Origin: Thiothrix winogradskyi
GTDB taxonomy: Bacteria; Pseudomonadota; Gammaproteobacteria; Thiotrichales; Thiotrichaceae
DNA length: 64,000 nucleotides
Assembly (NCBI RefSeq): GCF_021650935.1
Contig: NZ_CP091244.1
Coordinates: 2,790,001 to 2,854,000, forward strand
Direction: 5' to 3'
Shown one piece after another: positions 25,786 through 34,900 of this stretch (within the stretch, counting starts at the first letter, position 1; every line of letters starts with the position of its first letter). Made by a program: the position numbers and the translations under genes. Under the pieces are notes generated by a model. It ran no database searches and had not been told where the DNA came from. It was given only the letters and a program-made list of their open reading frames with translations.

Positions 25786-26625
25786 ATGCCCAACTACTAC
25801 TTTCATACCGACAATGCCAAACAAGCGTTGGATGCTATCGCCAACGGGCTTTCCAGCGTCCGGCTTTCCACCGACCTGAATCTTTCGGAACAAGATTTTG
25901 CCCTAAGTGACCAGTGCCTAGTGCTCGACGCAGACAATCGACTCTCCATCGACACCCTCAAAAGCATCGTCAAAAAGACCCAGCGAATCTACCTCTGTCG
26001 CGATGGCGCAATGACTCCTTTGGAGGATCGTAGCACAGGCTACTACAAGCTCGCTCCCACCGCTGGCGCACCGTTGCTAGAAATTAGCGGTGTCAAAATG
26101 CACATCTCCAAAGGAACAGACCCTTTTACGAGTGCTTCCGAGATGGCTCAACAAGCCGTGCGCAAGGGTGACAAAGTACTCGACTGCTGTAGCGGATTAG
26201 GCTATGCCGCCATCGCCGCTCACCGCCTAGGCGCAAGCGAAGTCCTCAGCATCGAACTAAGCCCAGAAGTCATGGGGCTACGTGCGCTAAACCCCTGGTC
26301 AAACGACTTGAAGCAAGCGGGAATCGTGCAACGTCAAGGCAGCAGCTATGAGCTAATAAGCACCCTGCCTGCGGCTTCGTTCGATTCGGTCATTCACGAC
26401 CCCCCGCGTTTTTCCCTCGCCGGAGAGCTATACAGCGAAGAATTCTACCGCGAAATCTTCCGAGTGCTACGCCGGGATGGACGGCTGTTTCATTACACTG
26501 GCAACCCACACGTAGTCAAAAAAGGCAGCAGCTTTGTCGATGGCGTTATCCACCGCCTCAAAGCAGCAGGCTTCAAAAACGTCCAAAAAGTCGAACACCT
26601 GATGGGAGTCAGTGCACAAAAATAA
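25786..26625 (+). CDS. Class I SAM-dependent methyltransferase
   Basis: 279 residues. An N-terminal domain of about 100 residues precedes the Rossmann core with VLDCCSGLGYAAIAAHRLGA (motif I), LSIELSPE (motif II) and SVIHDPPRFS. The DPPRFS tetrad-like motif resembles the DPP[FY] of nucleic-acid or amine methyltransferases, and DPFTSASEMAQQAV precedes motif I. The substrate is not identifiable. Coupled to the cupin gene one base upstream. Confidence 0.75.
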   Translation: MPNYYFHTDNAKQALDAIANGLSSVRLSTDLNLSEQDFALSDQCLVLDADNRLSIDTLKSIVKKTQRIYLCRDGAMTPLEDRSTGYYKLAPTAGAPLLEISGVKMHISKGTDPFTSASEMAQQAVRKGDKVLDCCSGLGYAAIAAHRLGASEVLSIELSPEVMGLRALNPWSNDLKQAGIVQRQGSSYELISTLPAASFDSVIHDPPRFSLAGELYSEEFYREIFRVLRRDGRLFHYTGNPHVVKKGSSFVDGVIHRLKAAGFKNVQKVEHLMGVSAQK

Positions 26626-26706
26626 CCGCAAAATGATCTTCACTTCGACATCATGCTACGATTACCCCCTAACCACAGACCTTGCTATTTTACAGGAAAA
26701 CATAAT

Positions 26707-27240
26707 ATGGACCGACAAAGTGACGAAATGCGGATGCAGGCACGTCAGCAACACTTAGCAGGCGACACTATCGCGGCGGTCAACCTGCTAACCCAGGCCA
26801 TTCAGCAAGACCCTTCCAATACCCGCGTGGCGATGGACATGGTGCAAATCATGCTCGACATCGGGCAACTGGAACCTGCCAAATCGCTGTTCAACCGCCT
26901 GCCGGACAGTGCCAAGCAAACGGATACCGGACGCTCACTGATCGGGCAACTGACATTCCAAGATTTTGCCAGCAAAACCGACGGGAAAGACACGCTGCTA
27001 CAACGTATTACCGTCAATCCAGCGGATTATGACGCCCATTTTGACCTCGCCATCTGTCTGGTTGCCGAACACCAGTACCATGAAGCGATGGAACACCTGT
27101 TCAACATTTTCAATACCGCACCAGACTATAAGGGTGGTGCTGTCAAAGAAATGATCATCAACCTGATCAACATGCTGATGCCCAATGAACCAGAAATGGC
27201 AAAAGCATTTCGCCGCCGCTTGGGCGGGGCACTTTCATAA
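26707..27240 (+). CDS. CnoX/YbbN-like TPR protein lacking the thioredoxin domain
   Basis: 177 residues made of tetratricopeptide repeats (AVNLLTQAIQQDPSNTRVAMDM; YDAHFDLAICLVAEHQYHEAMEHL) and the C-terminal GAVKEMIINLINMLMP region, matching the second half of the chaperone-redoxin CnoX (YbbN). Full-length proteins carry an N-terminal thioredoxin domain of about 110 residues; here the ATG at 26707, behind AGGA, opens directly into the TPR part, and no thioredoxin fragment is seen upstream. It may still bind clients but cannot do thiol exchange. Confidence 0.7.
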   Translation: MDRQSDEMRMQARQQHLAGDTIAAVNLLTQAIQQDPSNTRVAMDMVQIMLDIGQLEPAKSLFNRLPDSAKQTDTGRSLIGQLTFQDFASKTDGKDTLLQRITVNPADYDAHFDLAICLVAEHQYHEAMEHLFNIFNTAPDYKGGAVKEMIINLINMLMPNEPEMAKAFRRRLGGALS

Positions 27241-27309
27241 GGGCAACGCCCGTGTGCCTAAAACCACGCAGCAATTGCCTTAACGCCCAAACCCAACTAC
27301 TCTCCCACC

Positions 27310-30195
27310 ATGCAGATATTACTTTATAACGAACTCAACCCTGACAAAATCAATGGCTTCAGCAAATGGCGCTCATTGATAGAAGCTGACGACCTCAAAT
27401 CCGCTGATGTCAAAAAAATCGGTGACAACTTATACCGTGCGCGGCTCAACCGCAGCGACCGCTTACTGCTGGCTTTTTACCAGCACCAACAGCAACGGTA
27501 TGCGCTGGTGCTGGAATATCTCAAAAGCCACGACTACGCTGGTTCGCGCTTCCTCAGCCACGGTGCGGTCATCGACGAAGACAAAATCCCTGCACTCGAA
27601 CACATCCCGGAAGACACGCCCAACCTTGCCTACGTCAACACCCAGCACGGGCGTTTCAATTTGCTGGATAAAATCATCTCGTTTGACGACACCCAGCAAG
27701 CCGTGTTCGAGCTGCCGCCACCACTGGTAATCATCGGTTCAGCAGGCAGCGGCAAAACGGCTTTGACACTGGAAAAGCTCAAAGCCTGCCCCGGCGATGT
27801 CCTCTACGTCACGCTATCGCCGTATCTGGTGAAAAATTCCCGTGACCTGTATTACGCCCACGGCTACGAAAACCCCCAGCAGCACGTCGATTTCCTCTCC
27901 TTCCAGGAGTTTCTCGAAAGCATCCAAGTCCCCAACGGTAAACCGCTTCACTTCCGCGAATTTGCGCAATGGTTCAGCCGTTTACCGCGCACGTCCATTA
28001 AAGATGCGCATAAACTGTTTGAGGAATTCAAAGGGGTCATAACCGGCCCCTCCGTTGACAGCGCTTACCTTAGCCGTGACGAATACCTCAATCTCGGCAT
28101 TAAGCAATCCATTTTTTTGGAAGAGGAACGTCCGGTTGTTTACGATATTTTCAGCCGTTATCTGAGTTTTTTGCGGGAAAACCAGCGTTATGACAGCAAT
28201 ATCCTCAGCCACCAATACCTAGCGCGGGTCGAGCAACGCTACGATTTCGTGGTGGTTGACGAAGTGCAGGATTTAACCAATATCCAGCTTTTCCTGATTC
28301 TCAAAACCTTGCGTGACCCCACGGGATTTTTGCTGTGCGGCGATTCCAACCAAATCGTGCATCCCAATTTTTTCTCGTGGAGCAAACTCAAAAGCCTGTT
28401 TTACACCCACGGCGAATTGCAGGCAGATGTTGATTTAATCCGCATCCTTAGCACCAATTACCGCAATTCCCCGCAAGTTACCGCGCTGGCAAACCGGATT
28501 TTGCTGCTTAAAAATGCCCGCTTCGGTTCGATTGACCGTGAAAGCAATTATCTGGTGCACAGTAACGGGCATGTGCAAGGCGATGTGGTATTCCTGCAAG
28601 ACCGCGATAATATCCGCCGCGAACTCGATGCCAAAACCCGCAGTTCCACCCGTTTCGCCGTGGTGGTCATGCACCCCGAACAAAAAGCCGAAGCACAACA
28701 ACATTTCAACACGCCGCTGGTATTCTCGATCCAAGAAGCCAAGGGGCTTGAATACGACAATATCATCCTCTACAACTTCCTAAGTGCCGAAAACAAGCGC
28801 TTCCGCGAGATCAGCGCGGGTGTCACACACGCCGATCTGCAACAAGACTTAACTTACGCAAGGGCTAAAAATAAAACCGATAAGTCACTAGAAACCTACA
28901 AGTTTTACATTAATGCACTCTACGTTGCCCTGACCCGTGCGGTGCGTAATTTGTACTGGATCGAAGCCGATTCCAAACAAAACCTCTTGGATTTACTCGG
29001 CTTGCACAATGCGCAAGAGACGCTCAATCTCGCTAACCAAAATTCCAGCCGCGAAGAGTGGCAGCGCGAAGCCCACAAACTCGAATTGCAAGGCAAGCAA
29101 GAACAAGCTGACCGTATCCGCCAAGAAATTCTCCAGCAACAAACCCCAGAATGGGCAGTTTACAGCGGCGAAACCTTGCAGCAACTGCACACCCAAGCTA
29201 TCCAGCAGGGCGACAAAAAAGCCAGGTTGGCACTATTTGAAGTAGCGCTGGTTTATGAAGACCGGCAATGCCTGCGTGATTTACTCAAGGTTGACTTCAA
29301 ACCAGCACGGCATCCTGCCAATGGTATCAAGCAGTTACAGCAGAAATATTACCTGCCTTATCAGCTTAAAAATCCAGTGGCTTTGCGGAATCAACTCAAT
29401 AAATTCGGCGTGGATTTTCGCAACCCCTTCAACCAAACCCCGCTCATGGTGGCGGCGTGGTTGGGCAACGCCAGCCTAATTAATGAGCTGGCAGGACTCG
29501 GCGCCAACCCCGAATACGTGGACAATAACCACTTCACCGCGTTTCAGATTGCCTTGCAACAAGCCAGCAAAGACGAGAAATACTCCAAACACCACCTTGC
29601 CAGCATTTACCGGCAACTGACCCCTGGCAGTTTAAGCATTCAAATTGACGGGAAATTACTAAAACTCGACCAGCACAGCATGGAGTTTTTCCTGCTCAAT
29701 ATGATGATTGCGCTGTTCTACCGCGCCCTGCCGACCAAAATCGGTAGTCGCGGTGGCTTTGGTACGCAAGACATTATTGATGCGGTGGCACATTTCCCGC
29801 TCCCTGTGTTAAGCCCACAACGCAAACAACGCGCCTACATTTCCAGCATCTTCTCGAAAAATGAGATGTACCGCGACGACCGTTACAATCGCAAATTATT
29901 TTATCGGGTACGCCAAGGGCATTACTTATTCAACCCTAGCCTCATGCTGAAAGTGGAAGGCGAGTGGGTCAATATTTACGATCTGCTGGATCTCGACAAA
30001 CTGGCTTATCATCCCGCCGATACCCCCGACTGGTGGAGTGAGCACGATCAAGCCCGCTGGGATAATTGGCTAGAGGCAGGGCGCAACCACATCAAATACC
30101 AACTCCAGCAAGTACGCACTGCCATGCTAAATGATGCATTGGCCATGTTAAAATCCCTGTGCGAACAAGAGTTACGTAAGATTCAGGATAGTTAA
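27310..30195 (+). CDS. SF1 (UvrD-like) helicase with RelE-like N-terminus and ankyrin repeats
   Basis: 961 residues. Residues 1-85 look like a RelE/ParE-type fold (DNLYRARLNRSDRLLLAFY). The helicase core follows: Walker A GSAGSGKT (143-150), Walker B VVVDEVQDL (314-322), GDSNQIVHP (344-352), EAKGLEYDNIILYN (476-489) and YVALTRAVRNL (538-548). About two ankyrin repeats (NQTPLMVAAWLGNASL, near 708-723) precede a C-terminal region of unknown fold. ATPase/nucleic-acid translocase activity is expected. An LysR gene starts one base after the stop. The domain mix suggests a defence or stress ATPase; that is inference. Confidence 0.75.
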   Translation: MQILLYNELNPDKINGFSKWRSLIEADDLKSADVKKIGDNLYRARLNRSDRLLLAFYQHQQQRYALVLEYLKSHDYAGSRFLSHGAVIDEDKIPALEHIPEDTPNLAYVNTQHGRFNLLDKIISFDDTQQAVFELPPPLVIIGSAGSGKTALTLEKLKACPGDVLYVTLSPYLVKNSRDLYYAHGYENPQQHVDFLSFQEFLESIQVPNGKPLHFREFAQWFSRLPRTSIKDAHKLFEEFKGVITGPSVDSAYLSRDEYLNLGIKQSIFLEEERPVVYDIFSRYLSFLRENQRYDSNILSHQYLARVEQRYDFVVVDEVQDLTNIQLFLILKTLRDPTGFLLCGDSNQIVHPNFFSWSKLKSLFYTHGELQADVDLIRILSTNYRNSPQVTALANRILLLKNARFGSIDRESNYLVHSNGHVQGDVVFLQDRDNIRRELDAKTRSSTRFAVVVMHPEQKAEAQQHFNTPLVFSIQEAKGLEYDNIILYNFLSAENKRFREISAGVTHADLQQDLTYARAKNKTDKSLETYKFYINALYVALTRAVRNLYWIEADSKQNLLDLLGLHNAQETLNLANQNSSREEWQREAHKLELQGKQEQADRIRQEILQQQTPEWAVYSGETLQQLHTQAIQQGDKKARLALFEVALVYEDRQCLRDLLKVDFKPARHPANGIKQLQQKYYLPYQLKNPVALRNQLNKFGVDFRNPFNQTPLMVAAWLGNASLINELAGLGANPEYVDNNHFTAFQIALQQASKDEKYSKHHLASIYRQLTPGSLSIQIDGKLLKLDQHSMEFFLLNMMIALFYRALPTKIGSRGGFGTQDIIDAVAHFPLPVLSPQRKQRAYISSIFSKNEMYRDDRYNRKLFYRVRQGHYLFNPSLMLKVEGEWVNIYDLLDLDKLAYHPADTPDWWSEHDQARWDNWLEAGRNHIKYQLQQVRTAMLNDALAMLKSLCEQELRKIQDS

Positions 30196-30196
30196 C

Positions 30197-31102
30197 GTGA
30201 TCAATTTCAAACACTTATATTACTTTCGTGAAGTCGCCACACTCGGCAGCATTGTACGTGCCTGCGAAAGCCTGAACCTGACCCCGCAAACCATCAGCGG
30301 GCAATTGCAATTGCTGGAAGATTCCCTCGGCGTCAAACTCTTCCGCAAACAAGGCCGTAATCTGGAACTCACCGATGCAGGGCATACCGCCCGGCGTTAT
30401 GCCGATGAAATATTCCAACTGGGCATTGCCTTGGAACAAGCTTTGCAGACGCATCCTTCCGGGCAGGCACGCTTGTTTAGGGTGGGTATCGTCGATGTTG
30501 TACCCAAAACCATTGCCTATAAATTGCTGGAACCGGCAATGCAACTCAGCCCGCAAATTCACATTGTATGCAATGAAGGCCCCCTCGACGACCTGCTGGG
30601 AGAACTCGCCATGCACCGCATGGAACTGGTGATTGCGGATAAGCCCCTCCCCAATACCATGTCAATCAAAGGCTTTTCGCACCGTTTAGGTTTCAGCGGC
30701 ATTAGCTTTTTTGCACATACCACGCTGAAAACACGGTTGCAGGGCGAATTCCCGCAATGCTTACACAATGCACCCTTGCTGATTCCGAGCGAAGGCACCT
30801 CAGTGCGTAATGAACTGATGAATTGGTTTCATCAGCAAAAAGTACAGCCAACTATTATTGGGGAGTTTGATGACAGTGCGCTGATGCGGGCATTTGGCTT
30901 TGGTGGGGCAGGGATTTTTGTCGCCCCATCAGTACAGGAAGATACCTTTACCCAAGAACCGGATATTCATTGCATTGGGCGGGCAGACGGGGTAATGGAA
31001 CAATTTTTTGCCATTTCGGTGGAACGGCGGATTAGCCATCCTGCGGTCTTGGCGATTACCAAGAGTGCACAGGACTGGCTACAACCGAAAGCCAAAGTGT
31101 AA
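30197..31102 (+). CDS. nhaR: LysR-family regulator, NhaR-like
   Basis: 301 residues. The winged HTH reads GSIVRACESLNLTPQTISGQLQLLEDSLG with NFKHLYYFREVA before it, the exact style of NhaR, an activator of the Na+/H+ antiporter and related stress genes. A periplasmic-binding-like effector domain follows. No nhaA is adjacent in the window. It starts one base after the helicase stop, so the two may be co-transcribed, which is unusual for NhaR. The regulated gene here is not evident. Confidence 0.8.
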   Translation: MINFKHLYYFREVATLGSIVRACESLNLTPQTISGQLQLLEDSLGVKLFRKQGRNLELTDAGHTARRYADEIFQLGIALEQALQTHPSGQARLFRVGIVDVVPKTIAYKLLEPAMQLSPQIHIVCNEGPLDDLLGELAMHRMELVIADKPLPNTMSIKGFSHRLGFSGISFFAHTTLKTRLQGEFPQCLHNAPLLIPSEGTSVRNELMNWFHQQKVQPTIIGEFDDSALMRAFGFGGAGIFVAPSVQEDTFTQEPDIHCIGRADGVMEQFFAISVERRISHPAVLAITKSAQDWLQPKAKV

Positions 31103-31147
31103 AACATTCACGCCTTCCATCAGGCATTCCAAATTGGAGCATCACTT

Positions 31148-31996
31148 ATGCAACGCTATAAAATCCTACACCGCACTTACTACAACTTCCCCGGCATTGT
31201 GCGCCTAGAACCGCACACCTTGCGCCTGCGCCCCCGCGAAGGCTACGAATTACGCATCGAATCCTCCAGCTTAAACATCACGCCTGCCGCCACCTTGCGC
31301 TGGCATCGTGACGTGGAAGACAATTCAGTCGCCATCGCCACGTTCAAAACCCCGACCACGCAACTGGTGATCGAAAGCACCATCATCATCCAGCAATATA
31401 ACGAAGCCCCGCTGGATTTTCTGGTCGCCGATTACGCCACCTATTACCCGTTCACCTACCTGCCGGATGATCAAGCGGTATTGTCGCCTTACCGACAAGC
31501 AGGCGATCCACCTAGTGCTTTGCTGGAACACTGGGTCGCAAGCCTCTGGCAACCGGGCGAAAAAATCCAGACCTACAGCTTGCTGCAACGCCTTGCCGAA
31601 CGCATCCAGCAAACCTTGAAGTATCAATTACGTGAAGAGCCGGGCGTGCAATCCGTGACCGACACGCTCACACGTGGCACAGGGTCGTGCCGTGATTCGG
31701 CGTATCTGTTCATGGAAACGGCACGGCGTTTAGGTTTCGCCGCCCGTTTTGTGAGCGGCTACCTGCACGCACAACTTGCCCCGACCGATTTCGGCGCAAC
31801 CCATGCTTGGGCAGAAGTATTCCTCCCCGGTGCAGGCTGGAAAGGCTTTGACCCGACCATCGGCACGATCGTCGGGACCGACCACATTGCCGTCGCCGTC
31901 GCCCGTCAACCCGAATCCGTACCACCCGTGGCAGGCGCATTCATCGGGCCTGCGGGTGCAACGCTGACGGTAGGCGTTTGGGTGACGGAAATATGA
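31148..31996 (+). CDS. Transglutaminase-like cysteine protease/peptidase
   Basis: 282 residues of the bacterial transglutaminase family: the N-terminal RYKILHRTYYNFPG domain, then the catalytic core with Cys in GTGSCRDSAYLFMETARRLG, His in THAWAEVFLPG, and Asp in WKGFDPTIG. Such proteins hydrolyse or transfer amide bonds and often sit with genes for envelope peptides. GGAG precedes the ATG. The 3' end overlaps by 91 bp the end of the large convergent membrane-protein gene. Confidence 0.85.
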   Translation: MQRYKILHRTYYNFPGIVRLEPHTLRLRPREGYELRIESSSLNITPAATLRWHRDVEDNSVAIATFKTPTTQLVIESTIIIQQYNEAPLDFLVADYATYYPFTYLPDDQAVLSPYRQAGDPPSALLEHWVASLWQPGEKIQTYSLLQRLAERIQQTLKYQLREEPGVQSVTDTLTRGTGSCRDSAYLFMETARRLGFAARFVSGYLHAQLAPTDFGATHAWAEVFLPGAGWKGFDPTIGTIVGTDHIAVAVARQPESVPPVAGAFIGPAGATLTVGVWVTEI

Positions 31997-34900
31997 GGCT
32001 GCCACAAACCACCATGATTAATGGCAGTCCAGCCCCACCGCAACCACCCCAGCAAGGCAACAGCTAACCACAACGCCCAAGCCAACATTAGCAAGCGGTA
32101 ATACAAAATCGGCACACTGATCACGCCTGCCTGTGGCAATACCCCTGCTACACGATCTTGATACCATTGCAATTGTTGCGCCCACGAACCGTTGCCGGTG
32201 ATTTGCATATCCGGCGACCCCAGCAAGCCATTGGCAACCGCTCCCACCAAAGTTGCTAACGCCACCAAGGTCAAGCCTGCCAAACCCACTTGCATCAGAT
32301 TAAATTGCCAGTACGGTCGCTCCCAGTCAGCGCGTGACACTTTGCTCCGCAACGCCAAAGCAATCAGCCAAAACGCCATTAACACCATTAAAAACGGCGT
32401 ACTCTGGCTCAAGCCAATGCCGAGCAAGAACCATTGCCAGCTTTTCAACGGGGTGATTTTGGAACGCCCCAACACCAGCGCAAACACCAGCAACACCACT
32501 AACATGCCCCAGAACAGCACCGCAGGGCCTAACAAAGGCCCATGCGTCCACAATACCCAACGGTCTTGCGGCACTTGCAAGCGTGATTCGCTATTAACAC
32601 TCGGCAAACCCAAATCGACCGCCGGGAAGGTGTAATGCAAAGGCAATGCGCCGTTTTCCTGCCATTCCAGCACCGCCTCTTGTTTGCGCGGCAATAACGG
32701 CAAGATCACCTTGCCCGCTTGCTGTTGAATCGCTTGTTTGGTGCCATCAATCGTCAAGCTTTGCACCACCGCGTCTTCCGACAGGCTAATGCTGTGTTGC
32801 GAACCCCGGCTACTGTGCAAATTCAGGCGCAAGCTGACATCACGGGCGCGTTTGCCAATCTCGACCTGCATCTGGCTGGCAAGCAGCGTCACGGTTTGTC
32901 CCGCCGTGCCTTGCGGACGGTTAATCGCCAACGTCAGGGTTTCGCCTGCCCAGGGTTTCCACAATAAGGTGCCTTGTGCATCGGCTTCTTCATAAGCATT
33001 GGCAGGCAAGCCGGTGGCATCGACGTGCCATACCGGGCTGGCAGCAATGCGCCATTCTTCCAACCAAGCATTGTTTTGACTGGCGGTAAGCTGCAACTCT
33101 GCGGTCTGTGGCAGCCGCGATGTCCATTCCAGCGTGTTTTGCTGCGGTTTGAGATTGATTTGCAGCGCCTGATCTTTGAGGGTGAATTGCTCACTCAACG
33201 GTTGTTCGCCCGCCAGCAACGGAATCGCCAAGCTGATCGGCGCGGCACTGTCAGACACGCGGCTGACGGTGGTAGTGACATACCAATCCAGCCCCAAATC
33301 CAAGCGCCGCGAAATTTTGACGAACGCGGGCAAGGTTGGCATGTCTTGCACGGTGTTATCGCTGCTGGCGGTGGTGCGGTTAAGTTGAAGCTGGGCTTCG
33401 GGTACACCATTGTCGCGGATACCGTCCACCTGCCAACCTTCGCCCTGCCAAGTCACGCGATGCGGTTTCAGCGGTAAAGGCAAGGCGATACTGCTGCGGG
33501 TGGGAATAGCGCCTTGCAAGACCACCTCGTGCTGACCTTGCGCCAAGACCACCCACAATTGTTGCTCAGCATCACGGCGCAAGGCTTGCGTGGGTTGCGC
33601 GTCCACCAAGACGGTTTGTGGCAACCACGTGCTTTGGCTGCCAGGCAATGGTACGGCAACAGTGGTAGCCGTGTGTACCCGCAGCCGGATTTGCAAGCCA
33701 TCATTCCCCACATTCAGGTACATTTGCTCGATTTGCGCACAGTTCGGCAAACACTCCGGCGCACGCAGCAAACGTTCTTGCAAGGTTTCCAGCAGGCTGG
33801 GATCGGGTGTATTGCTGGCGGGTGCAACGGGCATGGCGGCAACAGCAGGCGATTCTGCCAAGGCAGTTTGCGGCAGCGCTACTAGCCACGGCACGGTCAT
33901 CGCCAGTAACAACGCCACGGGCAAACCGCGTTTGGCAGATTGTGCCGCTTGCCACAACGCCGTCAATTTGCCGGAAACCAGAGCCAAACGTGCCGCCAAA
34001 ATCAGCATAATCATCACCCCCAACACTTTGAGCAGCGAATGTGCCAGCGGCGAAATCAGCCACAAGCCCATGCGTTCGTCGGGTTGAATCACCCCTGACC
34101 ATTCCAGACGCACTTGATTCCATTGCCATGTGGGCAAACCGGGGCCGGTTTGAATCATGCTGTTCGGGTCGATTTCACGCAGATTTGCCTGCTGTTTGGC
34201 GGGTCGTGCCTCAGGATACGCGCTGATGTTTGCCAAGCTACTCATTTTCTCACGCGCATAATTCTCCGATTTCATCATGGGAGCAGGTGCTGGCGCGTCA
34301 GGCATGGCTGCTTGATCTGCCATCATTACCGCATCTGCATCCATCGCCTCCTCAGCGGCGGGTGCTGCGGCTGAGGAATAGACCACGCCATTCATGCCAC
34401 CACTGGTGCTGTATTCCAACTGCGGGTACAGCGCCAAACGCACCGTATCAATGGTGTATGGCAAAATCACCAGCACTAATCCCAGCAAGCTCAGCCAGCG
34501 GTAACGCCCCAACCAACGTTGAATCGCTCCTTCCGGCACGGAACGCAGCAAGGCCGTGACCGCCAACAGATTCAACCACAGCAAGCGCGGCGCATCCGGT
34601 TGATGCCAAGTCAGCAACAAAGCAAGCCCTGCCACCGCACCCCATTGCCAGCCAAATAAATAGCCAGTTGCCACCGTGGTCAGCAATACCAGAAACAAAT
34701 CCAGCAAGCTCCACTGCTGCAACCAAGTCAGCGGCAAATTGTCCGTGCCACTCGCCGCAAACAGCAACCAGCCCGGCGGCAAGTGCAAGGTGGTGGTCAC
34801 TTGCTGCAATTCCTGTTGCCAACCGCTGACAGGCGGGCTGGAACGTGCGGCGACGTAACGGCTGTCGGCTTCGAGTGCCAGATTACGCTGGCGCACTTCC

